Assembly: GCA_034926235.1 (NCBI GenBank)
Contig: JAYFRE010000128.1
Coordinates: forward strand, 1-64,000
Source of the DNA: JAYFRE01 sp034926235
GTDB lineage: Bacteria; Pseudomonadota; Alphaproteobacteria; Rhodospirillales; Magnetospirillaceae
DNA: 64,000 nucleotides
Reading direction: 5' to 3'
Shown here: positions 51,242-59,932 of the stretch, one piece after another
Position numbering within the stretch: position 1 is the stretch's first letter
Layout: the number at the start of each line of letters is the position of its first letter
The notes under the pieces: model-generated
Seen by the model: the letters and a program-made list of their open reading frames with translations, nothing else
Told to the model about the DNA's origin: nothing
Databases searched by the model: none
Program-made: the position numbers and the translations under genes

Positions 51242-52360
51242 TCAATTTTTCTCCGGCATATTGCCCGGCATGGCGTCCTCGACGGACCAGAGCGGCGGGG
51301 CCGCCCGTTGATATTGCGGAGCATAGCCGAAAGGCGCGTCCAGCGCCTGCGCCGCGCGCCAGACCCAGCGCGGATCGTTCAGAAAGGCGCGGCCCAGCGC
51401 CACCATGTCGGCTTGATCATGGGCCAGGACCGCCTCGGCCTGGCGGGGACTGGCGATCAGCCCCACCGCCCTGGTCGGCACGCCGGTGTCGCGGCGGACG
51501 CGTTCGGCCAGCGGCAGTTGATAGCCGGGGCCGATGGGGATTTTCGCGTTGGGCGCCAGCCCGCCCGAGGAGACGCAGACATAATCGATGCCTTCATTGC
51601 GACATTTGGCGACGAAAACCAGGGCTTCGTCCAGGGTGAAGCCGCCCTCGATCCAGTCGGTGGCCGAGATGCGCACGCCGAGCGGCATGTCGCTGGGCAG
51701 AACGCTGCGTACTTCGGCGACGACGGCCAGGGGGAAACGCATGCGGTTGACCAGGCTGCCGCCATAGGAATCCGTGCGCTGGTTGGACAAGGGCGACAGG
51801 AACTGATGCAGAAGATAGCCATGGGCGATGTGCAGTTCGACCGCATCGATTCCGGCGCGCACCGCCCGCACCGCGGCCTGGACGAAGGATTGGCACAGCC
51901 GGTCCAGATCCTGCGGGTCGGCTTCGGCGGGGGTGGGCCAATCGGGGGCGAAGGGCAGGGGCGAGGGGCCCAGGCGGTTCCAGCCGCCTTCGTCCGGGGA
52001 CAAGGGCTTGCCGCCTTCCCATGGGCGGGCGACGCCGGCCTTGCGCCCGGCATGGCCGAGCTGCACGGCGATCCGCGACGGGCCCAGATCCTTGACCCCG
52101 CGCACCAGCCAGGTGAATCCGGCCTCGGTTTCGTCGGAATAAAGCCCGAGATCATAGGGCGATATCCGCCCCTCGGGCGAGACGGCGGTGGCTTCGATCA
52201 TCACCATGCCGGGACCGGAGGCGGCCAGGGCGCCGTAATGCTGAAAATGCCAATTCTGGGCCACGCCGTCCCGGGCGCTGTACTGGCACATGGGAGCGAC
52301 CGCGATCCGGTTCGCCAAGGTCAGGCCGCGCAGGGCCAAAGGATGGAAAAGAAGCGCCAT
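51242..52360 (-). CDS. Old Yellow Enzyme family NADH:flavin oxidoreductase (YqjM/XenA class)
   Basis: This 372-residue FMN barrel enzyme of the thermophilic-like OYE class has LANRIAVAPMCQYSARDG (about residue 16, with the Cys that tunes the flavin), VQLGHAGRKAG (about 100), ELHIAHGYLLHQFLSPLSNQRTDSYGGS (His pair for carbonyl or nitro binding, about 175) and the FMN phosphate loop GLIASPRQAEAVL...LGRAFLNDP. It reduces activated C=C bonds or nitro compounds with NAD(P)H. The physiological substrate is unknown. It is divergent from scpB across 189 bp. Confidence 0.93.
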   Translation of the reverse strand: MALLFHPLALRGLTLANRIAVAPMCQYSARDGVAQNWHFQHYGALAASGPGMVMIEATAVSPEGRISPYDLGLYSDETEAGFTWLVRGVKDLGPSRIAVQLGHAGRKAGVARPWEGGKPLSPDEGGWNRLGPSPLPFAPDWPTPAEADPQDLDRLCQSFVQAAVRAVRAGIDAVELHIAHGYLLHQFLSPLSNQRTDSYGGSLVNRMRFPLAVVAEVRSVLPSDMPLGVRISATDWIEGGFTLDEALVFVAKCRNEGIDYVCVSSGGLAPNAKIPIGPGYQLPLAERVRRDTGVPTRAVGLIASPRQAEAVLAHDQADMVALGRAFLNDPRWVWRAAQALDAPFGYAPQYQRAAPPLWSVEDAMPGNMPEKN

Positions 52361-52549
52361 TTTGATAAAAGTCCCCCCGTTTCGTCCGAACGTCCGATTT
52401 TAAAACTAAGCCGGGCCAAGAATCGAGTATGGCGAATGGGCGGGCGCGTTTCGGCCCAAAATGGCTTTGCCGTTGCCCGGTCCTGCGGGCGCGGGGTATG
52501 CTTCAAGCGGTCGAACCCGACCGCTTTTTCTGGGATTGTCTGGAATTTC

Positions 52550-53335
52550 ATGCCCGCTTCGCCGACCCGGTTTGTTTTGGACGGACGCACCGCCATCGTC
52601 ACCATGGACCATCCGGCCAAGCGCAATGCGCTGGGCGCGGATATGGCGCGGGCCATCGTCGCGGATCTGGACCGCGCCCGCCAGGCCCAGGCGCGCTGTC
52701 TGATCCTGCGCGCGCCGCCCGGTTCGGCGGTCTGGTCGGCGGGGCATGATATCGATGAATTCCCCGCCGCGCGCCGCGATCCTTTGGGCTGGGACGATCC
52801 TTTTCGGGTCATGTTGCGCGCTATCGAAGATTTCCCGGCGCCGGTGATTGCCCTGATCGAAGGGGGTGTCTGGGGCGGGGCCTGTGAAATGGCCATGTCC
52901 TGCGACATTCTGGTAGCGACGCCCGATGTGCGCTTCTCGATTACGCCGGGACGGTTGGGGGTGCCCTACAGCATCGCCGGATTGCTGACATTGACCAACG
53001 CCGCCGGCCTAGGACTGGTCAAGGAGATGCTTTTCACCGCCCATCCGCTCGATGCGGAACGCGCGGAGCGGCTGGGTGTCGTCAATCACGTCGTGCCTGC
53101 CGGCCAGATCGAGGATTTCTGCCGAAGGCTGGCGCAGGATATCGAGGTGCTGGCTCCACTGGCCTTGTCGGCGATGAAGGAATCCTTGCGCGTCCTGGCC
53201 GGGGCGCATGCGATGCCGCCTGATGCTTTCGAGCGTCTTCAGGGCTTGCGGCGCGCGGTCTATGATAGTGACGATTACGAGGAAGGGCTGCGGGCGTTCC
53301 GGGAACGCCGCAAGCCGGATTTCAAGGGGCGGTAA
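52550..53335 (+). CDS. scpB: Methylmalonyl-CoA decarboxylase (ScpB/YgfG type, crotonase family)
   Basis: This 261-residue crotonase-fold protein follows E. coli YgfG closely. Shared stretches are LRAPPGSAVWSAGHDIDEFP, RDPLGWDDPFRVM, EGGVWGGACEMAMSCDI, ITPGRLGVPYSIAGL with the catalytic Tyr, VKEMLFTAHPL and FERLQGLRRAVYDSDDYEEGLRAF. YgfG converts methylmalonyl-CoA to propionyl-CoA. The start MPASPTR was chosen because the frame stays open far upstream only as antisense to the oxidoreductase gene. It lacks the mutase (Sbm) and CoA-transferase partners here. It connects to propionyl-CoA chemistry that mmsA also feeds. Confidence 0.9.
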   Translation: MPASPTRFVLDGRTAIVTMDHPAKRNALGADMARAIVADLDRARQAQARCLILRAPPGSAVWSAGHDIDEFPAARRDPLGWDDPFRVMLRAIEDFPAPVIALIEGGVWGGACEMAMSCDILVATPDVRFSITPGRLGVPYSIAGLLTLTNAAGLGLVKEMLFTAHPLDAERAERLGVVNHVVPAGQIEDFCRRLAQDIEVLAPLALSAMKESLRVLAGAHAMPPDAFERLQGLRRAVYDSDDYEEGLRAFRERRKPDFKGR

Positions 53336-53397
53336 GAAGCAAACGGGCGTTTCGGTTCGATCAGGGGGGGGGAATCTTTAAGGGTGGAGGCCCGGCG

Positions 53398-53946
53398 ATG
53401 TCCCTGAAAAGCGATGACGAACGGTATGGCGCGGTGGCTCAGGCCCTGCATTGGAGCATAGCGTTTCTGCTGCTGCTGATGGTCTTGAGCGGTTATCTGT
53501 CCGGAACCCTGCCCAAGGCTACGATCGTGCCCTTGCACAAGGCGACGGGCATCCTGGTCCTGGGGCTGACGGTGATCCGCCTTTTATGGTGGGGTCTCGA
53601 TCCCAACCGTCCGGGGGACGAGATGCTGGGATGGGAAAGAATCCCCGCCCGGCTGGTGAAATGGGCTCTGTTGTTCCTGGGATTGGCCTTGCCGTTGTCG
53701 GGCTGGATGATGAGTTCGGCTGCCGGCAGACCGATCTCGTTCTACGGGATCTTCGATGTGCCGCTCTTGATCGGGCCGGACCGCGCGCTGGCGGGAACCG
53801 TCTATGGCTTGCACGGGATTCTGGCTTTGATCCTGGTGGCGGCGGCGGCGCTGCATGTCGCAGGCGCCCTACGTCATGGCATCATTCTCAAGGATGGGGT
53901 GCTGCTGCGCATGATGCCCGCTCACCGGCGCGGACGGTCTTTTTAG
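53398..53946 (+). CDS. Cytochrome b561
   Basis: This 182-residue protein has four membrane segments and the expected haem-ligand His residues: YGAVAQALHW (His18), VPLHKATGILVL, YGLHGILAL and LHVAGALRHGI. It is a di-haem quinol-type electron carrier of the bacterial b561 family, in the inner membrane. Start ATG at 53398. It lies upstream of tatA on the same strand, 103 bp away, with no functional link evident. Confidence 0.9.
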   Translation: MSLKSDDERYGAVAQALHWSIAFLLLLMVLSGYLSGTLPKATIVPLHKATGILVLGLTVIRLLWWGLDPNRPGDEMLGWERIPARLVKWALLFLGLALPLSGWMMSSAAGRPISFYGIFDVPLLIGPDRALAGTVYGLHGILALILVAAAALHVAGALRHGIILKDGVLLRMMPAHRRGRSF

Positions 53947-54049
53947 GAATTATCCCGCGCCTACTTGTCTTGTCGTTGCTCCACCGCCCGTCTTTTGCGA
54001 TGATCCGGCGCGGGGTGCATCCGCTTCATGGTATGGGAGTGCTGCAAGG

Positions 54050-54283
54050 ATGGGTGGTTTAAGCTTATGGCATTGGCTGGTCGTGCTGGCCGTTGTCCTG
54101 CTTTTGTTCGGCAAGGGCAAGATTTCGTCGCTGATGGGCGATCTGGCGCAAGGCGTGAAGGCGTTCAAAAAAGGCATGGCTGATGACGAGCCGGCCGCAA
54201 AGCCCGAATCGCCCAAGGTGCTGACTGCCGACGCCAAGGAAACGGTGGTGGAGAGCGAAAAGAACGGGGCCACCAAAGGCTGA
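54050..54283 (+). CDS. tatA: Twin-arginine translocase subunit TatA
   Basis: This 77-residue pore-forming Tat subunit has a short N-terminus, one membrane helix (LSLWHWLVVLAVVLLLFG), the conserved hinge FGKGKISSLMGDLAQGVKAFKKGM with Phe-Gly, the amphipathic helix, then a charged tail. TatA multimers form the conduit for folded Tat substrates. Followed 45 nt later by tatB. Confidence 0.95.
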   Translation: MGGLSLWHWLVVLAVVLLLFGKGKISSLMGDLAQGVKAFKKGMADDEPAAKPESPKVLTADAKETVVESEKNGATKG

Positions 54284-54328
54284 TCCGCCTTTTGGTCTCT
54301 CTCTCCGGTTTCTTGAAAGCAAATCCGC

Positions 54329-54823
54329 ATGTTTGATGTCGCATGGTCCGAACTGGCCCTGATCGGGGCGGTCGCGCTGGTCGTGATCGGTCCCAAGGAC
54401 CTGCCCAAAGTGATGCGCTCGATGGGACAATGGGCGCGCAAAGCGCGCCTTCTGGCCGGAGAATTCCAGCGCGGGGTCGATGAAATCGTGCGCCAGGCGG
54501 AATTGGACGATCTGCGCAAGCAGGTGGAATCGCTCAAACCGTCGGTGGAAAACGCCGGACGGGCGATGGAAGAGGCAGGCCGGAAGATCGAGGCCAGCGT
54601 GACCGGGGCGGAAACCGCGCCCGTGCCAGTGGCGGAAGAGCCGGTTTCCCCCGCCGAGCCGGTCGTACCCACGGCTGCGCCGGAGGGGACGGATGCGCCC
54701 GTGACGGAAATTCTGCCGGAACCGGGCGGCGATTTCGTGCCGCCGTCCGAGGCGGAGCTTCCGGCGCCGTTCCCCGATAAGGAACCGGCTCCCCTGTCCG
54801 CGCCGAAGGAGGCGGGACGGTGA
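54329..54823 (+). CDS. tatB: Twin-arginine translocase subunit TatB
   Basis: This 164-residue Tat receptor subunit has an N-terminal helix with the essential Glu (MFDVAWSELALIGAVALVVIGPKDLPKVMRSMGQWARKARLLAGEFQRG). A long amphipathic coiled region reaches about residue 90, and the tail is Pro/Ala/Glu-rich. TatB binds substrate signal peptides together with TatC. Its stop overlaps the tatC start (GTGA). Confidence 0.95.
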   Translation: MFDVAWSELALIGAVALVVIGPKDLPKVMRSMGQWARKARLLAGEFQRGVDEIVRQAELDDLRKQVESLKPSVENAGRAMEEAGRKIEASVTGAETAPVPVAEEPVSPAEPVVPTAAPEGTDAPVTEILPEPGGDFVPPSEAELPAPFPDKEPAPLSAPKEAGR

Positions 54824-55812
54824 CGGAATCAAAGATGGAAACGACCGCTCCGGCGGAGGATAACGCCGTAGGCGGCCAGATGTCGCTGATCGAGCATCTG
54901 ATCGAGCTGCGCAAGCGGCTGATGATCTCGGCCCTGGCCTTTATCGTCGCCTTCATTTTGTGCTTCTTCGTCGCCCAGGACATCTACGCCGTCCTGCAGA
55001 GGCCGCTGGCGGCGGTGGTGCTGGCCAAGGGCGCGGACCGGCACATGATCTTTACCGCGCCGACCGAAGCCTTTTTCACCTATCTGGAAGTCGCGGCCTT
55101 TGCCGCCGCCTTCATCTGCTTTCCGGTCTGGGCCGGCCAGCTTTGGGCCTTTGTCGCCCCCGGTCTTTATAAGCACGAAAGGAAAGCTTTCCTGCCGTTC
55201 CTGGTGGCGACGCCGGTTCTGTTCGTGGCCGGGGCTGCGACGGTTTATTTCATCGTGCTGCCGATGGCGCTGCGCTTCTTCCTGTCTTTCGAGACGCTGG
55301 GCATCGCCGCCGAAGGAACGCTGCCGATCGCGCTCGACGCCAAGGTCAGCGAATATCTGTCGCTGGTGATGAAGCTGATCTTCGCCTTCGGCATCGCCTA
55401 TCAATTGCCGGTTCTGCTGACGCTGCTGGCCCGGGTCGGCATCATTTCGTCCAACGCCCTGGTGGAAAAGCGGCGCTATGCCATCGTCGGCGTGTTCGTC
55501 GCGGCGGCGATCCTGACGCCTCCGGATGTCTTGAGCCAGCTCAGCTTAGCGATTCCGATGCTGCTGCTTTATGAAATCTCGATCTTTGCCTGCCGTCGGA
55601 TCGAGAAGAATCGGGACGGAGCGGAAACGGAAGTGGAAGCGGAAACGGAAACGCCGCCCGAGCCTGAAGCGCCCGCGCCCGCGCCCGCGCCCGAACCCGC
55701 GCCGGAAGTCCGGCCCGAGCCCGAGCCGGAGACCCCGGTTGAAGCCTTGCCTGCGCCGGATGCCGCATCCGATTCGGAGAAGACGGACGGGACGACGCGT
55801 CCTAAGATATAG
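54820..55812 (+). CDS. tatC: Twin-arginine translocase subunit TatC with a long acidic tail
   Basis: This 330-residue membrane protein has six hydrophobic segments. Motifs include MSLIEHLIELRKRLMISALAFIVAF (about residue 21), TAPTEAFFTYLEVAAFAAAFICFPVWAGQLWAFVAPGLYKHERKAFLPFLVATPVLFVAGAATVYF and AYQLPVLLTLLARVGIIS, plus the conserved Glu and Pro of the signal-peptide site. The start is GTG at 54820. The last about 60 residues (after CRRIEKNRDGAE) are a Glu/Pro/Ala tail not seen in typical 250-residue TatC proteins, coded by GAAACG-like and GCGCCC-like short repeats. Confidence 0.94.
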   Translation: MTESKMETTAPAEDNAVGGQMSLIEHLIELRKRLMISALAFIVAFILCFFVAQDIYAVLQRPLAAVVLAKGADRHMIFTAPTEAFFTYLEVAAFAAAFICFPVWAGQLWAFVAPGLYKHERKAFLPFLVATPVLFVAGAATVYFIVLPMALRFFLSFETLGIAAEGTLPIALDAKVSEYLSLVMKLIFAFGIAYQLPVLLTLLARVGIISSNALVEKRRYAIVGVFVAAAILTPPDVLSQLSLAIPMLLLYEISIFACRRIEKNRDGAETEVEAETETPPEPEAPAPAPAPEPAPEVRPEPEPETPVEALPAPDAASDSEKTDGTTRPKI

Positions 55813-55842
55813 GTGTCAACCGGACGAAACGGCCCTGTGCCT

Positions 55843-55872
55843 ACCCCCTCCGCCCGCCGCGTCCGAGGGGGT
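55843..55872 (+). terminator. Terminator-like hairpin after tatC
   Basis: ACCCCCTC pairs with GAGGGGGT (55843-55850 with 55865-55872) around a 14-nt GC-rich loop, 30 nt past the tatC stop. No T-run follows. Confidence 0.4.
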
Positions 55873-55937
55873 CGCCCTTGTCGGCGGCGGCGGGGCGTTC
55901 TATAACGGCGGCGCTGGTTCTACGCTTTGGGGTTCCC

Positions 55938-57215
55938 ATGCACGACATTAAATTCATCCGCGATATGCCCGAAACCTTTGATGCCGGGCTTGCGCGGCGC
56001 GGGCTCGCGCCGGCTTCCGCCCATATCCTCGACCTCGACCGCCGCCGCCGCGCCGCTCAGACCGCTTTCCAGGAATCCCAGGCGCGCCGCAACGAGGCGT
56101 CGAAGGAAATCGGCGCGGTGAAGAAGCAGGGCGGCGACGCTTCGGCGCTGATGGACGAGGTGGCGCGGCTGAAAGACGCGCTTACCGCCGCCGAAAGGGA
56201 AGAGGCGGAAACCGGGCGCGAACTGGACGGGCTTTTGTCCGCGCTGCCCAATCTGCCGGCGGCGGATGTGCCCGATGGCGCGGACGAAACCGCCAATGTC
56301 GAAGTCCGGCGCGTCGGCCAACCCGCATCGTTCGATTTCACCCCGCTCGAACATGACGTCTTGGGCGCCAAGCTCGGCCTGATGGATTTTGAAGCGGCGG
56401 CGAAGCTGTCGGGGGCCCGGTTCGTGGTTTTGCGCGGCAAGCTGGCCCGGCTTCAGCGCGCGATCGCGGCCTTCATGCTGGATCTGCAAACCTCCGAACA
56501 CGGCTATACCGAGATCGACCCGCCGCTTCTGGTTCGCGCCGAAGCGCTGTACGGCACCGGGAACCTGCCCAAATTCGGCGAGGATCTGTTCAAGGCCGGG
56601 GCCGAGCATTACCTGATCCCGACCGCCGAGGTGCCGCTGACCAACCTGGCTTCGGTGCGCATTTTGGACGAAGCCGAACTGCCCTTGCGCATGACCGCGC
56701 TGACGCCCTGTTTCCGCTCCGAAGCAGGCGCTGCCGGCAAGGACACGCGCGGCATGATCCGCCAGCACCAGTTCCACAAGGTCGAGCTGGTTTCGATCGT
56801 GCATCCCGACCATTCTAAAGCCGAGCATGAGCGCATGACCGGCTGCGCCGAGGAAGTGCTGAAGCGTTTGGGCATTCCCTATCGCGTGATGGCGCTTTCC
56901 GCCGGCGATATGGGATTCTCGGCCCGCAAGACCTACGATATCGAGGTCTGGCTGCCCGGTCAGAACACCTATCGCGAAATTTCGAGCTGCTCGAACTGCG
57001 GCGACTTCCAGGCGCGGCGCATGAACGCCCGTTTCCGGCCCACCGGCCAGAAGGGCACGCGCTTCGTCCATACGCTGAACGGGTCGGGACTGGCGGTTGG
57101 CCGCACCCTGATCGCGGTGATGGAGAACGGCCAGCAGGCCGACGGCTCGATCCGCATTCCCGACGCTTTGCGTCCTTATATGGGCGGGGTGGAGGTGATT
57201 TCGGCCGATGTTTGA
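55938..57215 (+). CDS. serS: Seryl-tRNA synthetase
   Basis: This 425-residue class II synthetase charges tRNA-Ser. It has an N-terminal antiparallel coiled-coil arm (about residues 28-105) that grips the long variable arm of the tRNA. Class II motif 2 is FRSEAGAAGKDTRGMIRQHQFHKVELV (about 255). The serine-site TAEVPLTNL and motif 3 LNGSGLAVGRTLIAVMENGQ (about 378) are also present. The start MHDIKFIRD matches the family; an upstream in-frame ATG lies in the leader. The last 8 nt overlap surE. Confidence 0.96.
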   Translation: MHDIKFIRDMPETFDAGLARRGLAPASAHILDLDRRRRAAQTAFQESQARRNEASKEIGAVKKQGGDASALMDEVARLKDALTAAEREEAETGRELDGLLSALPNLPAADVPDGADETANVEVRRVGQPASFDFTPLEHDVLGAKLGLMDFEAAAKLSGARFVVLRGKLARLQRAIAAFMLDLQTSEHGYTEIDPPLLVRAEALYGTGNLPKFGEDLFKAGAEHYLIPTAEVPLTNLASVRILDEAELPLRMTALTPCFRSEAGAAGKDTRGMIRQHQFHKVELVSIVHPDHSKAEHERMTGCAEEVLKRLGIPYRVMALSAGDMGFSARKTYDIEVWLPGQNTYREISSCSNCGDFQARRMNARFRPTGQKGTRFVHTLNGSGLAVGRTLIAVMENGQQADGSIRIPDALRPYMGGVEVISADV

Positions 57216-57990
57216 GCCTTTAAACGACCTTGCCTCGGCACGTATCCTGGTTACCAATGACGATGGCGTTCATGCTCCCGGCATCGCCTTGCTGGAACGC
57301 ATCGCCCGGGAATTTTCCACAGACGTCTGGGTGGTGGCTCCCGACGCCGAACAGAGCGCGGTCGCCCATTCTTTGACCGTGCGCCGCCCGTTGCGGGTCC
57401 TGAACCAGGGCGAGCGGCGTTTTTCGGTCGATGGCACGCCGACGGACAGCGTGTTTCTGGCGGTGCGCCAGATCCTGGCCGACCGGCCCCCGGACCTGAT
57501 TCTGTCCGGGATCAATAATGGCGGCAATCTGGGCGAGGACGTCACCTATTCCGGCACCGTAGCGGCAGCGATGGAGGGCACCTTGCTGGGGGTGCGTTCG
57601 ATCGCCCTGTCGCAGCGTTACACCCCCGGCGAACCGACGCCTTGGGAAACGGCCGGACATTGGGCGGCGGCGGTGATCCGGCGCTTCGCGGCGCAAGGCT
57701 GGTCCAGGGACACGCTGCTGAACGTCAATTTCCCCGCTCGTCCGCCGGACGCGGTAACCGGGGTCGAGACCGTGCGTCAGGGACGCCGTTTCCATGCCGA
57801 CGAACTGACGCGGCGCGTCGATCCGCATGGTCAGGATTATTACTGGATCGGGGGGCAGCGCGCCGAGGACAAGGGCGAACCCGGGACTGATCTTTACGCT
57901 ATCGCTCATGGCGCGGTGTCGGTGACGCCGCTTTGCGTCGATTTCACCGATTTCGATACCTTGGCACGATTGGACACGGCCAGCCCATGA
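57208..57990 (+). CDS. surE: 5'-nucleotidase SurE
   Basis: This 260-residue metal-dependent phosphatase acts on nucleoside 5'- and 3'-monophosphates. It has the divalent-metal motif ILVTNDDGVHAPGI (about residue 13), SGTPTDS-like VDGTPTDSVFLAV, and SGINNGGNLGEDVTYSGTVAAAMEG (about 97). Overlaps serS by 8 nt and pcm by 4 nt, so the three are translationally coupled. surE-pcm-nlpD is a conserved stationary-phase survival cluster. Confidence 0.95.
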   Translation: MFEPLNDLASARILVTNDDGVHAPGIALLERIAREFSTDVWVVAPDAEQSAVAHSLTVRRPLRVLNQGERRFSVDGTPTDSVFLAVRQILADRPPDLILSGINNGGNLGEDVTYSGTVAAAMEGTLLGVRSIALSQRYTPGEPTPWETAGHWAAAVIRRFAAQGWSRDTLLNVNFPARPPDAVTGVETVRQGRRFHADELTRRVDPHGQDYYWIGGQRAEDKGEPGTDLYAIAHGAVSVTPLCVDFTDFDTLARLDTASP

Positions 57991-58622
57991 GTCTCGAGGC
58001 GCGCAAGATCCGCCTTCTGATGGATTTGCGCCGTTCGGGCGTCACCGATACGCGGGTGCTTTCGGCGATCGAGCGTACGCCGCGCGATCTGTTCGTGCCC
58101 GTCCCCTTTGCCGATCAATCCTATGAAAATGTCACCTTGCCGATCGGGCAGGGACAGACGATCAGCCAGCCCGAGATCGTGGCGGCGATGACCCAGGCGC
58201 TGGATGTCGGCCCGCGCATGCGGGTGCTGGAGATCGGCACCGGATCGGGCTATCAGGCGGCGGTCCTGTCCCAGCTGTGCCGGCGGGTCTACACCATGGA
58301 ACGTTACAAATCCCTGCTGAAAGAGGCCGAGGCGCGATTCAAGACTCTGTTCCTGGGCAATGTCACCACGCTGTTGGGCGACGGAGCGCGCGGGTGGCCT
58401 GAACAGGCTCCCTTCGACCGTATCCTGGTGACCGCCGCCAGCGAGGACGTCCCGAAAGCCTTGCTCGACCAGTTGAGCGATTCCGGGATCATGGTTCTGC
58501 CGGTGGGGCCGGCGAACAGCGATCAGGTGCTGATCCGGGTCGAACGCCGGGATGGGCGGTTTCATTCCAAGCGGTTGATGAATGTCCGTTTCGTTCCTCT
58601 CGTCGGCGGGGTCGGCGCATAA
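57987..58622 (+). CDS. pcm: Protein-L-isoaspartate O-methyltransferase
   Basis: This 211-residue SAM-dependent enzyme starts repair of isoaspartyl residues in aged proteins. Motifs include PFADQSYENVTLPIGQGQTISQPEIVAAMTQAL (substrate region, about residue 40), the SAM-binding VLEIGTGSGYQAAVLSQL (about 78) and FDRILVTAASEDVPKALLDQL. The start ATG overlaps the surE stop (ATGA). Confidence 0.95.
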   Translation: MSLEARKIRLLMDLRRSGVTDTRVLSAIERTPRDLFVPVPFADQSYENVTLPIGQGQTISQPEIVAAMTQALDVGPRMRVLEIGTGSGYQAAVLSQLCRRVYTMERYKSLLKEAEARFKTLFLGNVTTLLGDGARGWPEQAPFDRILVTAASEDVPKALLDQLSDSGIMVLPVGPANSDQVLIRVERRDGRFHSKRLMNVRFVPLVGGVGA

Positions 58623-58696
58623 GGTCCGATCCGGGCTTTTGAAAAAAAACGCTCAGGCGATTGATACCGGGTTATCGCTCTTGTACTGTCGGCGCC

Positions 58697-59932
58697 ATGA
58701 CCGCGCTGCGTTTCATGTCCCATTCTCGTTTTGTCTCGGGTTTCGCCCTGGCCCTGATTGCGGTCCTGGTGGCGGGATGCTCGAGCGGCGGCTCGTCGCG
58801 CGCTCCGGTCGATTACGGCGCGCAGCGTTCGGCGGCGCGCCCATCCACCTATACCGTGCAGGAAGGCGATACCGTCTATGCCGTGTCGCGCCGCTTCGGC
58901 GTGCCGGTGCGGGCGCTGATCGACGCCAACGGCCTGGTCTCTCCCTTCCATCTTAAAGCGGGTCAGACTCTGGCGCTGGGAACGCAGACGGATTATGTCG
59001 TGACGCGCGGCGATACGCTGACCGGAATCGCGCGCAAGACCGGCGTTTCCTTTACGACCCTGGCGCGGCTCAATGGGCTGGAACCGCCCTATCCCTTGCA
59101 GGCCGGACAGAAACTGATCCTGCCCGGCGCGGAATCGGGGAATGTTCAGGTCGCCTCACGGGATAGCAGCGGCGAATCGTCGGTCATTTTGTCGCCGCAA
59201 CTGGCCAAAACGCAGAACGCGGCCCAACCGGCGGCGTCCGGCGCATCCCAGGCGGGGGCAGGGGATTCCTATCGCCCGGTCGAGGTGCGCGGCGGAACGT
59301 CCAGCGCGCCAACGGCTACGTCCGCTGCGCCTGTGTCGGCTGCACCTGCTTCAGCACCGAATTCTGCACCCACGGCATCTCCGGCCGTCGTCACGGCGCA
59401 GGCCCCGGCGGCCGCCATCGAACCGTCCGGTGCGGCGCCCCAGACCGCCATGGCTCAGCCTGCCGCCGTGACCTCTCCGGTCGTGGTGCCGCCGCCGCCG
59501 CCCCGGTCGGGGCAGGGTTATGTCTGGCCGGTCAAGGGCCGGGTGATCGCCGAATTCGGCGCTACCGGCAAAGGCCAGCATAATGACGGCATCAATATCG
59601 AAGTGGCGAAGGGAACGCCGGTGCTGGCGGCCGAAGACGGGGTGGTGGCTTATTCGGGCAACGAGTTGCGGGGCTTCGGCAATCTGTTGCTGCTGAAACA
59701 TGCCGACGGTTGGATGACCGCCTACGCCCATAATGAAAAGCTGCTGGTCAAGCGGGGCGACATGGTGAAGCGGGGGCAGCAGATGGCTCTATCCGGCGAT
59801 TCGGGCGGCGTATCGCCGCCCCAGCTTCATTTCGAGATGCGCAAGGGGACCCGCGCCATCGATCCCCTGACCGTACTGGGAAAATCCGTCAGTCCAACCG
59901 CTTCCCTTGGCGGCCAGCCAAATCCTGGATGA
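58697..59932 (+). CDS. nlpD: NlpD-like lipoprotein with two LysM domains and a degenerate M23 domain
   Basis: This 411-residue lipoprotein has lipobox LVAG-Cys28. Two LysM peptidoglycan-binding domains lie at about residues 53-96 and 100-143. An Ala/Pro/Ser-rich linker (about 165-270) and a C-terminal LytM/M23 domain (about 275-395) follow. The zinc ligands of active M23 enzymes are replaced (NDGIN for HxxxD, QLHFE for HLHFE), as in NlpD and EnvC. It should therefore activate amidases at division rather than cut peptidoglycan itself. Placement after surE-pcm matches the E. coli order. Its 3' end overlaps the convergent ATPase gene by 44 nt. Confidence 0.92.
   Translation: MTALRFMSHSRFVSGFALALIAVLVAGCSSGGSSRAPVDYGAQRSAARPSTYTVQEGDTVYAVSRRFGVPVRALIDANGLVSPFHLKAGQTLALGTQTDYVVTRGDTLTGIARKTGVSFTTLARLNGLEPPYPLQAGQKLILPGAESGNVQVASRDSSGESSVILSPQLAKTQNAAQPAASGASQAGAGDSYRPVEVRGGTSSAPTATSAAPVSAAPASAPNSAPTASPAVVTAQAPAAAIEPSGAAPQTAMAQPAAVTSPVVVPPPPPRSGQGYVWPVKGRVIAEFGATGKGQHNDGINIEVAKGTPVLAAEDGVVAYSGNELRGFGNLLLLKHADGWMTAYAHNEKLLVKRGDMVKRGQQMALSGDSGGVSPPQLHFEMRKGTRAIDPLTVLGKSVSPTASLGGQPNPG

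Noticed and set aside
51215..52549. A long upstream extension of the ScpB frame
   Set aside because: This part is antisense to the Old Yellow Enzyme gene and resembles no protein. ScpB similarity begins at the ATG at 52550.
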